Assembly (NCBI GenBank): GCA_000585075.1
Contig: JEMY01000004.1
Coordinates: 62,001-126,000, forward strand
Reading direction: 5' to 3'
DNA from: Candidatus Accumulibacter regalis
GTDB lineage: Bacteria > Pseudomonadota > Gammaproteobacteria > Burkholderiales > Rhodocyclaceae
DNA: 64,000 bases
Within the stretch, counting starts at the first letter, position 1; each line of letters begins with the position of its first letter. The notes under the pieces were generated by a model, which saw only the letters and a list, made by a program, of their open reading frames with translations, was not told the DNA's origin and did not search any database. Below, one piece after another: positions 45,015-54,447 of this stretch. A program made the position numbers and the translations under genes.

Positions 45015-46478
45015 CTATTCCCCGCCAAGCCCGGTGAACGCCAGCGCGCGTGCTTCCACGTAGGGAAAGAAAGGGTTCCAGCGCAGGCGCAGCATGTCCG
45101 CCGCCGGGATCTGCAGCACACCGCGCTCGCCGCGCAACGCGAGCTGGCCAAGATGGACGCTGCGCCCGGTGCGCAGAGCCTGCCCGCCGTAGATGGGATC
45201 GTCGGGAGCAAACGGCAGCGCAACGTGTGCCAGCGAGTAGAGATCCGGCGGCCAGGCAAGGCCGAGCGGCGTCTCGGTGAGTGTCGCATCGCCGGGGCCC
45301 GCGCTGCGCACCACCAGCTGGCGGCTGCTGGCGTTCTCGTTGGTCACCACGCCCAGCGCGAAGGGCCGCAGCGGATTGTCCAGCAGAGCCTGCACGGCAG
45401 CGCTCGGATCCGAGGTCATGATCGGTTCCATTTCGGCCATGCGGTTGATGTCGAACAACACCAGCTCGTGGCCTCCCTGTGGCAAGCGGTCGAAAAGGTT
45501 GCGAACCAGTGCCGGGGTCGAGACAGTGGCGTCGACGACCGAGGAAAAGGCCAACACTGGCGGGAAAGCGGCGAGCTTGCCGCGGCCGCCAAGCTCGTCC
45601 AGGCGGTTCTGGATGTGCAGCGTCAGGCGGTAGACCACGTCGCCCGCGTTTACCGCGAAAGAGCCGTATTTGTACGGATCGTACTCGGGCAGAATGGACG
45701 TCCAGGCGAGTTTTTCGAGGCCCAGCAGGTGACCCAGCCGCCCCTGCCAGACGGCGAAGGCCGCCGCGGAGCTGACCCCTATCGCCGGTGACAGCAGGAT
45801 CATCCTGGCGACCTTCGGCAGCGCCCCGTCATCGAGCGTCGCCAGCGCGTAGTTCACCGCCAGGGCGGCGCCGGTCGAGTAGCCGACGATGTACAGCGGT
45901 CGCTCGGCAACCTGCGTGGCGAGATGACGCATCGCCAGGCGCACTGCGGCCGCCATGTCCTGCCAGGTGACTTCGACGAGACCGGACGGCGCCGTTCCGT
46001 GTCCCGGCAGGCGCATCCCGACGACCGTGGCGCCAGCCGCGTTGAGGGCCTCGCCGAGCGCACGCAGGCTGTAAGGCGAGTCCGACATGCCGTGCAGCAG
46101 CAGGACGCCGGCCTTCGGCGTCGCCGCGGTCAGTTCGAAACTGCGGTTCCAGTTCGGCGACCAGCTTTCCGGATCGGACAGGCTGTTGCCGTCGTAGCGG
46201 TTGATCGAGCGTTGCCCGCTCGCCGGCACCTTGGCATAGACCTGCGCGTGCAGCTGCGCGAAGAGCCGGTCTTCGAGCGCCAGGTAGTCGGAGAAGCTAT
46301 CCACTCCGGAGGTTTCGGTGAACTCCTCGTCGAGGTCCGCCAGGTGCCAGACGTCGAGCTCCGGTCGGGCCTCCAGGTAGACCACGCCAACGATCACCAG
46401 CGTCACAACGGCTCCGCCAAAGCTGTAGGCCACGGCGACAAGTATTCGCCGGGCAAACCTGGTCAAGCGCAAGATCAT
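45015..46478 (-). CDS. Membrane-anchored alpha/beta hydrolase
   Basis: 487 residues. One N-terminal helix (about 12-34), then a hydrolase domain with H-G-M-S-D-S-P-Y-S (oxyanion loop, about 129), L-P-G-H-G and nucleophile G-Y-S-T-G near residue 199. A Cys-free lysophospholipase/carboxylesterase type is likely; the substrate is unknown. The ~227 bp on its downstream side toward ubiD contain no gene I can support. Confidence 0.82.
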   Translation of the reverse strand: MILRLTRFARRILVAVAYSFGGAVVTLVIVGVVYLEARPELDVWHLADLDEEFTETSGVDSFSDYLALEDRLFAQLHAQVYAKVPASGQRSINRYDGNSLSDPESWSPNWNRSFELTAATPKAGVLLLHGMSDSPYSLRALGEALNAAGATVVGMRLPGHGTAPSGLVEVTWQDMAAAVRLAMRHLATQVAERPLYIVGYSTGAALAVNYALATLDDGALPKVARMILLSPAIGVSSAAAFAVWQGRLGHLLGLEKLAWTSILPEYDPYKYGSFAVNAGDVVYRLTLHIQNRLDELGGRGKLAAFPPVLAFSSVVDATVSTPALVRNLFDRLPQGGHELVLFDINRMAEMEPIMTSDPSAAVQALLDNPLRPFALGVVTNENASSRQLVVRSAGPGDATLTETPLGLAWPPDLYSLAHVALPFAPDDPIYGGQALRTGRSVHLGQLALRGERGVLQIPAADMLRLRWNPFFPYVEARALAFTGLGGE

Positions 46479-46708
46479 CGTCTTCTTCCCCGCTGCCCGC
46501 TGGTGCAGCGCGGCATTCTTGATGAGACTTTACGTGCGGGCTGCGGTCGCGCCGCATTTCCGACGCCACCTTCGGCCAGCCGGACAGCGGCGCGAATGCA
46601 TGTCGTCGCCGGACTTATCATGTTCCATACCGCGTGTACCACGACACCGACGCTGCGGCGCGTCGCCCAGGAGACGGCGTCATGCGCCCGCCGCGGTGGC
46701 GGCCAAAC

Positions 46709-47143
46709 TTAGCGCAGTCGATACACGTAGTGACAGGCAACGCAACCGCTGGTCAGCGACGGTAGCGCGGCGATGGTCTTGTCGCGATCGCCGCTGGCGG
46801 CGATGCGGGCAAATTCACTCGCCGCGCGATGCCCGTCCATGCCGATACTGTGCATCGCCGGCGGCATGTGCGGTCCGGGGCGGGCTTCGAAGGGCAGGCT
46901 GCGATGCTTGCCCATCGCCGAGACGCCAAGCTCCTGCTCGGCGATCTGGCCCGCCTCCTTGAACTTGCCGGTCGAGACCAGGCCAAGGATCTCGTTCAGC
47001 GCCAGCAGGTTGGCGCGCATCTCGGCACGCAGAGTCGATTCCGCAGCCGCCGGCAACGACGCCAGCTGCCGCGTATCGTCGCCGTCGGCCGCGTGCACCG
47101 TTGCCGTGAGCAGCGCGAGCGAACAAAACAGAGGAGCTTTCAT
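46709..47143 (-). CDS. Periplasmic c-type cytochrome, class II-like
   Basis: 144 residues from ATG 47143. Signal peptide cut near V-H-A-A. One haem site C-V-A-C-H lies at the C-terminal end (about 134-138), the hallmark of four-helix cytochromes such as cytochrome c' and c-556. A soluble electron carrier or gas-binding protein. Its start overlaps the ubiA stop (ATGA), so the two are translationally coupled; a functional link is not obvious. Confidence 0.88.
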   Translation of the reverse strand: MKAPLFCSLALLTATVHAADGDDTRQLASLPAAAESTLRAEMRANLLALNEILGLVSTGKFKEAGQIAEQELGVSAMGKHRSLPFEARPGPHMPPAMHSIGMDGHRAASEFARIAASGDRDKTIAALPSLTSGCVACHYVYRLR

Positions 47144-48045
47144 CCGGAAATCCCTTTCGCGGCCAGAAAATCGACGGCAATGCCGGCAAAAACACTGGCT
47201 CCGAGCCAGTTGTTGTGCAGGAAAGCCTTGAAGCAACGCGCCGGGCTGCGTTCCCGGATCAGCGTGTAATGGTAGCCGGCAATCGCCGCCGCCACTACCA
47301 GTCCGGCGTAGAAGAACACACCGAGGCCAAGACCGTAACCGACCGCGCCGATGAGCGCCAGCGCCAGCGCGTAGCACAGCATCACCGCCGCCACATCGAA
47401 GCGGCCGAAGGTGATCGCCGAAGTACGGATGCCGATCTTCAGGTCGTCGACACGATCGACCATCGCATACTCGGTGTCGTAGGCGATCGCCCAGAGGACA
47501 TTGGCCAGCAACAGCCACCAGGCTTCCGCAGGGACGGCCCCGAGCTGCGCCGCATAGGCCATCGGGATGCCGAAACCGAAGGCGACGCCGAGGTAGGCCT
47601 GTGGAATGGCCAGGAAGCGCTTGGTGAAGGGGTAGCTTGCGGCGAGAAACAGCGCCGCGACGCAGAGCGCGCCAAGCAGCCAGCTGCGCAGCGGCAGAAC
47701 GACGACGACCGCACAGGCGACCAGTGCGGTGAACAGCAGCAAGGCTTCCCTGACCGACACCTGGCCGGCGGCCAGCGGGCGCTGGCTGGTGCGTGCCACA
47801 TGCGGGTCGAAATCGCGATCGGCGAGGTCGTTGATCACGCACCCTGCCGAACGCATGAGCACGGTGCCGAGGACGAAGATCCACACCACCCGCCAGTCCG
47901 GCCGGCCCAGGGCGGACAGCCACAATCCCCACAGCGTCGGCCAGAGGAGCAGCAGGATGCCGATCGGCTTGTCGAGGCGCATCAGCCGTTCGTAGAGATC
48001 GAGCCGCTCGCGCAGCGCTGGGCCGGAAAATCGCATAGCGTTCAT
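47140..48045 (-). CDS. ubiA: 4-hydroxybenzoate polyprenyltransferase
   Basis: 301 residues from ATG 48045 (ATG 48036 is possible). Integral membrane prenyltransferase of ubiquinone synthesis. Asp-rich motifs N-D-L-A-D-R-D-F-D (about 75-83) and D-T-E-Y-A-M-V-D-R-V-D-D (about 194-205), with the typical R-P-L-A-A-G after the first. About nine helices. Confidence 0.95.
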   Translation of the reverse strand: MNAMRFSGPALRERLDLYERLMRLDKPIGILLLLWPTLWGLWLSALGRPDWRVVWIFVLGTVLMRSAGCVINDLADRDFDPHVARTSQRPLAAGQVSVREALLLFTALVACAVVVVLPLRSWLLGALCVAALFLAASYPFTKRFLAIPQAYLGVAFGFGIPMAYAAQLGAVPAEAWWLLLANVLWAIAYDTEYAMVDRVDDLKIGIRTSAITFGRFDVAAVMLCYALALALIGAVGYGLGLGVFFYAGLVVAAAIAGYHYTLIRERSPARCFKAFLHNNWLGASVFAGIAVDFLAAKGISG

Positions 48046-48114
48046 TCTAACTCGTCTGCCCACCCTCTCCAGCCGCCGGCCTCGGCTCTCCTCGCGCCGT
48101 TGAAAGGCCCGCAC

Positions 48115-49998
48115 TCACTGCCAGTCACCGCGCAGGCCGGCGACAACCTCCTGCAAATGCTCGGGCGTCGCCGCAGCGGGCTCGACCGCGGCGCCGACGC
48201 TCAGCGCGATTCTGGAGAACAGGCCGAGCAGGCGCCGCGGTCTGCTCATCGCCGGGCCGCCCTGGCGACTGAAGAAGCTGCCCCACAGACCTTGCAGGGC
48301 CATCGGAATCACCGCCACCGGCGTCCGTTCGACGATCCGCTGCACGCCCGGACGGAAGGGAGAGAGATCGCCGTTGTCGGTGATCCGCCCTTCCGGAAAG
48401 ATGGCCACCAGCTCGCCCTCCTCGAGCGCCCGCGCCACCTCCTCGAACGCCGCCTCCATCATCAGCGGATCTTCGCGCGCGGGAGCGATCGGGATGGTGT
48501 TCATGTGGCGAAAGACAAGGCTGATCACCGGTAGACGATAGATACGGTGGTCCATCACGAAGCGGATCGGCCGGCGACTGGCGGCGGCGATGACGATTGG
48601 ATCGACGAAGCTGACGTGGTTGCAGACCAGCACCGCCGGCCCTTCCTGGGGGATGTTCTGCAGCCCTTTCTGCTCCAGGCGGTACACCGAGTGGATCAAC
48701 AGCCAGGCGATGAAGCGCAACATGAACTCGGGCACCAGGCTGTAGATGTAGACCGCCACGGCCGCATTGCACAGTGCCGCAATGGCGAACAGGACCGGGA
48801 TCGAGATACCGTTGGCGAGCAGCCCGGCTGCCGCCAGCGCGCCGCAGACCATGAACAGCGCGTTGAGAATGTTGTTGGCGGCGATGATTCGTGCCCGCTG
48901 TTCCGGGGCGCTGCGCAACTGGATCAGCGCATACAGCGGGACGATGAAGAATCCGCCGAACACCCCGAGCGCGAAAAGGTCGAAGAGCACCCGCCAGGTC
49001 CCGTGCATGGCGAGGATGGCGGCGAGCGCCAGCGGCGCGCCAGCCGGCGGCGCGGCGGGCGAGGCGAACGCCAGGTCGATGCCGAAGAGGGTCAGGCCGA
49101 TGGAACCGAAAGGCACCAGGCCAATCTCGACGTGCCCGGCCGAGAGCCGATCGCAGAGCAGCGAGCCAAGGCCAATGCCGACGGTGAACACGGACAGCAA
49201 AAGGGTCACTGTCGTCTCGTCACCACCAAGGACACTCTTCGAATAAACCGGAAACTGCGCCAGGAACAGCGCACCGTACAGCCAGAACCACGAGATGCCG
49301 AGAATCGACAGAAAGACAGTGCGGTTTTCGCGGGCGAAACCGATGTTGCGCCAGGTTTCGGAGAAGGGATTGAGGCCGACCACCAGCTCCGGTGCCGGCG
49401 CCGGCGCCGCCGGAATTCCCCAGCTGCACAGGTAGCCGACCACGGCGACCAACAACCCGGCGTAGGCGACCCAGGTCGGCTGGCCCGCCGCTCCGGCGAG
49501 CAGCCCGCCGGCGATGGTGCCGATGAGAATGGCGACGAAAGTCCCGGACTCGACGAGTGCGTTGCCGCCTACCAGTTCGTTCTCGTGCAGGTGTTGCGGC
49601 AGGATGGCGTACTTGACCGGGCCGAACAGGGCCGACTGCAGACCGAGCAGGAAGAGCGCCAGGAGCAGGACTTCCAGGCTGTGCATGATGAAGCCCAGCA
49701 GGGCGAAAGCCATGATGACGATTTCGAGCAGCTTGGTCAGCCGCGCCAGGCGAGCCTTGTCGTACTTGTCGGCCAACTGCCCGGCGGTCGCCGAGAACAG
49801 GAAGAAGGGCAGGATGAAGAGGCCGGCGGCCAGGTTGGCCAGCACCTCCGGGGTCAGCGTCGTCCAGCTGGCAGCCTGGAAAGTAAGCAGGACGACCAGC
49901 GCGTTCTTGTACAGGTTGTCATTGAAGGCGCCGAGAAACTGGGTGCCGAAAAAAGGCGCGAAGCGACGGGTCTTGAGCAGGCCGAACTGGGAACTCAT
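48115..49998 (-). CDS. MFS lysophospholipid transporter-acyltransferase fusion
   Basis: 627 residues. N-terminal LplT-like major-facilitator part (about 1-400, start F-A-P-F-F-G-T-Q-F-L-G-A-F-N-D-N-L-Y-K-N) joined to a PlsC-type acyltransferase (about 425-610) with N-H-V-S-F-V-D-P (HX4D) and F-P-E-G-R-I-T. Related three-domain proteins also carry an acyl-ACP synthetase, absent here. Likely flips lysophospholipid inward and re-acylates it. Its ATG overlaps the stop of the amidohydrolase gene (ATGA). Confidence 0.9.
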   Translation of the reverse strand: MSSQFGLLKTRRFAPFFGTQFLGAFNDNLYKNALVVLLTFQAASWTTLTPEVLANLAAGLFILPFFLFSATAGQLADKYDKARLARLTKLLEIVIMAFALLGFIMHSLEVLLLALFLLGLQSALFGPVKYAILPQHLHENELVGGNALVESGTFVAILIGTIAGGLLAGAAGQPTWVAYAGLLVAVVGYLCSWGIPAAPAPAPELVVGLNPFSETWRNIGFARENRTVFLSILGISWFWLYGALFLAQFPVYSKSVLGGDETTVTLLLSVFTVGIGLGSLLCDRLSAGHVEIGLVPFGSIGLTLFGIDLAFASPAAPPAGAPLALAAILAMHGTWRVLFDLFALGVFGGFFIVPLYALIQLRSAPEQRARIIAANNILNALFMVCGALAAAGLLANGISIPVLFAIAALCNAAVAVYIYSLVPEFMLRFIAWLLIHSVYRLEQKGLQNIPQEGPAVLVCNHVSFVDPIVIAAASRRPIRFVMDHRIYRLPVISLVFRHMNTIPIAPAREDPLMMEAAFEEVARALEEGELVAIFPEGRITDNGDLSPFRPGVQRIVERTPVAVIPMALQGLWGSFFSRQGGPAMSRPRRLLGLFSRIALSVGAAVEPAAATPEHLQEVVAGLRGDWQ

Positions 49999-51239
49999 GC
50001 AGTCTTCCTTTCAAAGAAGGTGCGCGTCTCGAAGATTGACGCTGGCAAACGCCGCCCAGCCGCCGACAACTGTCGCTTGAGAACAAAATCAAAGAGCAGC
50101 GGATTATGCTGCCTAATCGCCTCCAGCGCCGCCACTGCCGACAGCGGCAACATGCCGCGCTCGGCGAGCTCGCCCGGCGCAACCAGCGGCACGATCCCCG
50201 GCAAGGGGTAGTCGGAACCGTTCAGCAGGCGCGGATGCCATTCGCTGCGCTCGATCACCGCGCGTACGATCTCGGCGCCGCGGTTGCGCAGGGTCAGCGC
50301 CGAGATGTCGGCAAAGAGCAGTTTTTCGTAGCGCGCTTCGGCCATCAGGCGGGCAAAGAGCGCGAAGCACGAGCGCAGCGGTCCGTTCGCGCCCTGATCG
50401 AGGTCGACGGCGTCCCCGATCGAAGCGCAATGGGCAACCACCACGCGCACGCCGTGGTCCATCGCCCGCCGCAGCAGCAGCGGGTTGCCGAAGGCCTGCT
50501 GACCACCGCCGTGCACGGCTTTCTCCTCCCCGGCGTGGCTGATCAGCGGCAGGTCGTGCGCGGCGAGCGCGGCGTAGAAGCGGTCGCAGCGTGGCGACGA
50601 GGGATCGATACCCATCGCCGGTGGCAGCCATTTCACGGCCAGCGCGCCGCCCTTCACGACGGCCGCCAACGCGTCGACGCAGTCGACACGATAGGGATGA
50701 ATCGACGCCGCCCACGCGAAGCTTCCCGGATGGCGTTCGGCAACCACCTGCGCGTAGGCGTTCGGCGTGTAGAACGAGCTGCGCGCCGGGTCGGCACGTC
50801 CCTGCTCGTCGTGAAAGCGATCAAAAGCGAAAAGCAGCAGCCGCGCTCCCGGCCGCAGGCCGTCGACCAGGTTCTGCATGCGCTCGACGTAGCTGTCGTC
50901 GATCCGTCCCGGCGCGTCATGCACACAACCCGCATTGAGGTAGAACAGGCGCTGCGCGTACTGCAGCGGGTGAAAGAGGCTGTCCATCTGCGGGTTGACC
51001 TCGATGCCGCTGCCCGAATCGCCGGTACCCACCAGGTGCACGTGAGCATCGAGAAAGCGCGCCGGGTCGATTCCCGCCCAGGCCGCTTCGATCAACTCGT
51101 GCCTGGCGGTCGCTGGCGGCAGCTGCGCATGGCAGGCGTTGAACAAGGCTGGCACGCGCAGCGCGACGAAGGCCGACAGCCCGACCAAGCCGCCGGCCGC
51201 AAGTCCGCCGACTACGAAGCGGCGACGTTGGCGACTCAT
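49995..51239 (-). CDS. Tat-exported amidohydrolase (TIM-barrel metal hydrolase)
   Basis: 414 residues from ATG 51239; ribosome site GGGGCAGGA. N-terminal twin-arginine-type start R-Q-R-R-R-F-V-V-G-G-L-A-A-G-G suggests export. Metal ligands of the amidohydrolase family: D-A-H-V-H-L (about 65), I-S-H-A-G-E-E (about 230), V-V-A-H-C-A-S (about 262) and G-S-D-Y-P-L-P (about 343). Resembles the amidohydrolase-2 group; substrate unknown. Translationally coupled to the MFS-acyltransferase gene. Confidence 0.85.
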   Translation of the reverse strand: MSRQRRRFVVGGLAAGGLVGLSAFVALRVPALFNACHAQLPPATARHELIEAAWAGIDPARFLDAHVHLVGTGDSGSGIEVNPQMDSLFHPLQYAQRLFYLNAGCVHDAPGRIDDSYVERMQNLVDGLRPGARLLLFAFDRFHDEQGRADPARSSFYTPNAYAQVVAERHPGSFAWAASIHPYRVDCVDALAAVVKGGALAVKWLPPAMGIDPSSPRCDRFYAALAAHDLPLISHAGEEKAVHGGGQQAFGNPLLLRRAMDHGVRVVVAHCASIGDAVDLDQGANGPLRSCFALFARLMAEARYEKLLFADISALTLRNRGAEIVRAVIERSEWHPRLLNGSDYPLPGIVPLVAPGELAERGMLPLSAVAALEAIRQHNPLLFDFVLKRQLSAAGRRLPASIFETRTFFERKTA

Positions 51240-51304
51240 TTCCTGCCCCGAGCGCGGCAGCGACTCTCGCCAGCGCCTACCGGACCGGTGACCCGTCGCC
51301 CGCT

Positions 51305-51650
51305 GATCGAGTAGAGGACAGGCATTCGCCTGCCCTTCCTCGTCAAACCGTGCATGCCGTTTTCCCGCACACGGCTTTCCGATGTTCTTCACGCCGAGGC
51401 ATGCGCCGAGCTCCAGCCCGCCCTCATCGGAACCTTGTACAGCCCGGAGTGCCGGTAACGATATGAGCAGTCGGGAAACGGCGGCAGCCGCTTCCTCGCT
51501 CCGTCACCTTGTGGCGCTTCATCAAGTGCTTGCGCAACCGATCCTCCGCATAGCATCTGAGTTGTCCGTTGCCTGACTTGAGTTTGGAGACTGGAAGCAG
51601 TTCACCCAGCCGCGCAGGCTGCGGTTCACATTTCCGTTAAACCCGCTTGC
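51305..51650 (-). pseudogene. Decayed 3' end of a group II intron (reverse transcriptase C-terminus plus RNA domain)
   Basis: On the minus strand from about 51645, V-N-R-S-L-R-G-W-V-N-C-F matches the maturase region of group II intron reverse transcriptases. After a frameshift near 51560 the match continues (R-L-R-K-H-L-M-K-R-H-K-V) to a stop near 51435. Downstream, 51320-51370 shows the intron-type hairpin around GCCGTGTGCGGGAAAACGG and GCACGGTTTGACGAGG. The rest of the intron is missing, so it cannot move. It lies between rnr and the amidohydrolase gene and ends close to the latter. Confidence 0.75.
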
Positions 51651-51704
51651 CGGAAACAGCATCATAAACCGCGTGCTACGGCCAGCCTGCGCAATGCCAG
51701 CCAG

Positions 51705-53873
51705 CTAGCCGTCGGCCAGCACGAAGTCGATGCGCCCGGTTTCGAGATCGGCCTTGACCAGTTTCACCTGCAGGCGGTCACCGAGGCGATAACGTTTCCC
51801 GCTGCGCTCGCCAAGCATCTGATGCCTGACGCTGTCGTACTGAAAGTAGTCTTCGCCAAGCTCCGAAACATGCACCAGTCCCTCGACATAGACCTCGTCA
51901 AGGGCGACAAACGCGCCGAAAGGCACGACCGCGGCAATCGTTCCGGCAAAGGTCTCGCCGATGCGGTCGCGCATGTAGTAACACTTGAGCCAGTTGGTGA
52001 CATCGCGTGTCGCCTCGTCGGCGCGCCGCTCGGTCTGCGAACAGTGCATGCCGATCTCGGCCCACTTGCCGGGTGCGTAAGTCGTGCCGGCGAGCGCGGC
52101 CTTGATCGAACGATGGACCAGGAGGTCCGGATAGCGCCGTATCGGTGAGGTGAAATGCGTGTAATGCTCGTAGGAAAGCCCGAAGTGGCCGACATTGTCC
52201 GGGCTGTACTGGGCCTGACGCAGTGAGCGCAGCATCACCGTCTGCAGCAGCTGTGCATCCGGGCGATCCTTGATGCTCTCCAGCAGTTCGGCATAGTCGC
52301 TGGCGCTCGGGTCGTCACCGCCACCAAGACCGATGGCGAATTCCTTGAGGAAATTGCGCAAGGCGCCGAGTTTCTCCGGCGTCGGCCCTTCGTGAATGCG
52401 GTACAGGCACGGCTGCCGCTTGGCCTGCAGAAATCCAGAGGCGCAGACGTTCGCCGCCAGCATGCACTCCTCGATGACGCGGTGCGCGTCGTTGCGGTGA
52501 ACGGGAACGATGCGGTCGATCTTGCCCTGCTCGTTGAACAGCATCATCGTCTCGATGGTCTCGAAATCGATGGCGCCGCGTTTGCCGCGCGCTTCACTCA
52601 AGACCTTGAACAGGGCGTAGAGCGCCTGCAGCTGTGGCTGCAGGCGGCGATGAACTTCGCTTTCAGGCTGCGCGGTCCCTGCCAGCCAGCTCCAGACCTG
52701 GTCATAGGTCAAACGCGCGTGCGAGCGGAAAATGGCCTCATGGAAGGTGTAGTCGGTGACCGCGCCGCTGCCGTCGATTTGCATGTCGCAGACCATCGCC
52801 AGACGATCGACGTCGGGGTTCAGCGAACACAGGCCATTGGAGAGTTTTTCCGGCAACATCGGAATCACCCGGCGCGGAAAATAGACCGAATTGCCACGCT
52901 CGCTCGCCTCCTTATCGAGGGCCGTTCCCGGCCGAACATAGTGGCTGACGTCGGCGATGGCCACCACCAGGCGCCAACCAGCGCCTTTCCGCTCGGCGAA
53001 AACGGCGTCGTCGAAGTCCCTCGCCGTCTCACCATCGATGGTCAGCAGGGGCAGCGCGCGCAGATCCTTCCTTCCTTCCGCGTCCGACGGCCGGAGCCCC
53101 TCGGGTAGCTGCGCCGCCTCTGCCAGGGCGCTGCTGGAGAACTCGAATGGCAACTCGTGCTTGCGCAAGGCGATTTCTATCTCCATGCCCGGATCGGCGT
53201 AGTTGCCGAGCACTTCGACAATGCGTCCGATCGGCTTCGAATGGCGATCGGGTTGTTCGATGATTTCGACGGTCACCACTTCGCCCGAACGCACAGCGCT
53301 CCGGCTATCCGGCGTCACCAGTATGTCCTGGTTGATGCGCCGATTCTCCGGAACGACCAGCGTGATGCCATGCTCGACCAGCACGCGGCCGACGACTCTG
53401 CTGTTTGCCCGCTCAAGAACTTCGACGATCACGCCTTCGCGACGCCCGCGACGATCGACGCCGACGACGCGCACCAGGGCACGGTCGCCGTGCAGCACTT
53501 TCGACATCTGCCTGGCTTCGAGAAACAGGTCCTCGCCGGCATCGTCGGGAACCAGAAAGCCATAGCCATCCGGGTGGCCCTCGATACGCCCGGCAATCAG
53601 ACTGGCGCGTTCGGGCAGAATGAACGAGCCCTTGCGGTTACGCAGCAGCTGCGCCTCGCGCTCCATTGCCCGCAAGCGGCGCTGCAGGAGTTCCAGTTCG
53701 TGGGCGCGGATGTCGAGCAGCGCGCACAGCGCGTCGAAGCTGACGGGCTTGCCCTGCTCCTCGAGAATCTGCAGGATGTATTCGCGCGACGGCAAGGGTT
53801 GTTCATAGGTCTTCAGCTCGCGCTCAAGAAAGGGGTCGGCACGGCGAATCGCCGACAGTTTGCTTATTGACAT
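51705..53873 (-). CDS. rnr: Ribonuclease R
   Basis: 3'-to-5' exoribonuclease that degrades structured RNA. 722 residues. Order: N-terminal winged helix (about 20-85), cold-shock-type domains (about 90-235), RNB catalytic domain (about 265-590) with T-A-R-D-F-D-D-A-V near 288 supplying the metal-binding aspartates, and an S1 domain (about 635-720). Its start codon overlaps the -35 box of the divergent tRNA-Leu promoter. Confidence 0.96.
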   Translation of the reverse strand: MSISKLSAIRRADPFLERELKTYEQPLPSREYILQILEEQGKPVSFDALCALLDIRAHELELLQRRLRAMEREAQLLRNRKGSFILPERASLIAGRIEGHPDGYGFLVPDDAGEDLFLEARQMSKVLHGDRALVRVVGVDRRGRREGVIVEVLERANSRVVGRVLVEHGITLVVPENRRINQDILVTPDSRSAVRSGEVVTVEIIEQPDRHSKPIGRIVEVLGNYADPGMEIEIALRKHELPFEFSSSALAEAAQLPEGLRPSDAEGRKDLRALPLLTIDGETARDFDDAVFAERKGAGWRLVVAIADVSHYVRPGTALDKEASERGNSVYFPRRVIPMLPEKLSNGLCSLNPDVDRLAMVCDMQIDGSGAVTDYTFHEAIFRSHARLTYDQVWSWLAGTAQPESEVHRRLQPQLQALYALFKVLSEARGKRGAIDFETIETMMLFNEQGKIDRIVPVHRNDAHRVIEECMLAANVCASGFLQAKRQPCLYRIHEGPTPEKLGALRNFLKEFAIGLGGGDDPSASDYAELLESIKDRPDAQLLQTVMLRSLRQAQYSPDNVGHFGLSYEHYTHFTSPIRRYPDLLVHRSIKAALAGTTYAPGKWAEIGMHCSQTERRADEATRDVTNWLKCYYMRDRIGETFAGTIAAVVPFGAFVALDEVYVEGLVHVSELGEDYFQYDSVRHQMLGERSGKRYRLGDRLQVKLVKADLETGRIDFVLADG

Positions 53874-53894
53874 TTGCTCTTGTTCCTATAGAAT
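53867..53894 (+). promoter_or_regulatory. Promoter of tRNA-Leu
   Basis: TTGACA, 16-bp spacer, TAGAAT. The predicted start near 53901 is about 11 bases before the mature tRNA. The -35 box overlaps the rnr start codon on the other strand. Confidence 0.7.
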
Positions 53895-53911
53895 TCGGCC
53901 TCTCTGGAAAT

Positions 53912-53998
53912 GCCCAGGTGGCGAAATTGGTAGACGCGCTAGGTTCAGGTCCTAGTGGTGGCAACACCGTGGAGGTTCGATTCCTCTCTTGGGCACCA
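53912..53998 (+). tRNA. tRNA-Leu (anticodon CAG)
   Basis: 87-nt class II tRNA with encoded CCA. Acceptor stem GCCCAGG pairs with CTTGGGC (one G-U); anticodon stem CTAGG/CCTAG around loop TTCAGGT; long variable arm GTGGTGGCAACACC; T loop GGTTCGATTCC. Confidence 0.97.
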
Positions 53999-54011
53999 GA
54001 CGAAAACAACG

Positions 54012-54039
54012 AAAGCTCTGATTAGTCAGGGCTTTTTTT
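54012..54039 (+). terminator. Rho-independent terminator after tRNA-Leu
   Basis: Ten-bp stem AAAGCTCTGA / TCAGGGCTTT (one G-T pair), loop TTAG, run of seven T. Confidence 0.9.
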
Positions 54040-54084
54040 GTTTCTGCGCCGCGCCATTCCCTGTTTCTGCGCCGCGCCATTCCC
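54039..54084 (+). repeat. 23-bp perfect tandem repeat, two copies
   Basis: Unit TGTTTCTGCGCCGCGCCATT followed by CCC, at 54039-54061 and 54062-54084, directly after the tRNA terminator; the first copy begins at the last T of its T-run. Confidence 0.95.
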
Positions 54085-54447
54085 TTGCTCGTCGGCCCGG
54101 TTGCGCACCCGCTCTGTAACGCGAAGCCAGCCACGGCGCATTGTACGCCCACTGCGCCCCCGCTTGCGCCGCACCGCGAGCGATCATCGCGGCGTCGTTC
54201 TCCGCCGACGATCCGCCATGGCGCCGGAAGATGACGCCGATCGACGCTCCCTGCCAGTCACCTCACACGCTCCCAAACCGACGATCCTCCGCCTCCGCGC
54301 AGGCAAATTTTCCGCGGCCGATCTGCTTGCGAATGATTTTCAAAACACTAGCCAGCGCTCACGAAAGTGTGGATACTACGCTGCCGGAAAGTCGCCAGCC
54401 CCGCTGCTGCGAGTTAGTTCAAACTTAGCCACCCGTTAGGATTCCAG
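54085..54447. other. Intergenic region upstream of the decarboxylase operon
   Basis: About 360 bp without a supported gene. Short frames on both strands lack family features. The operon promoter should lie here, but no element is clear enough to mark. Confidence 0.5.
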
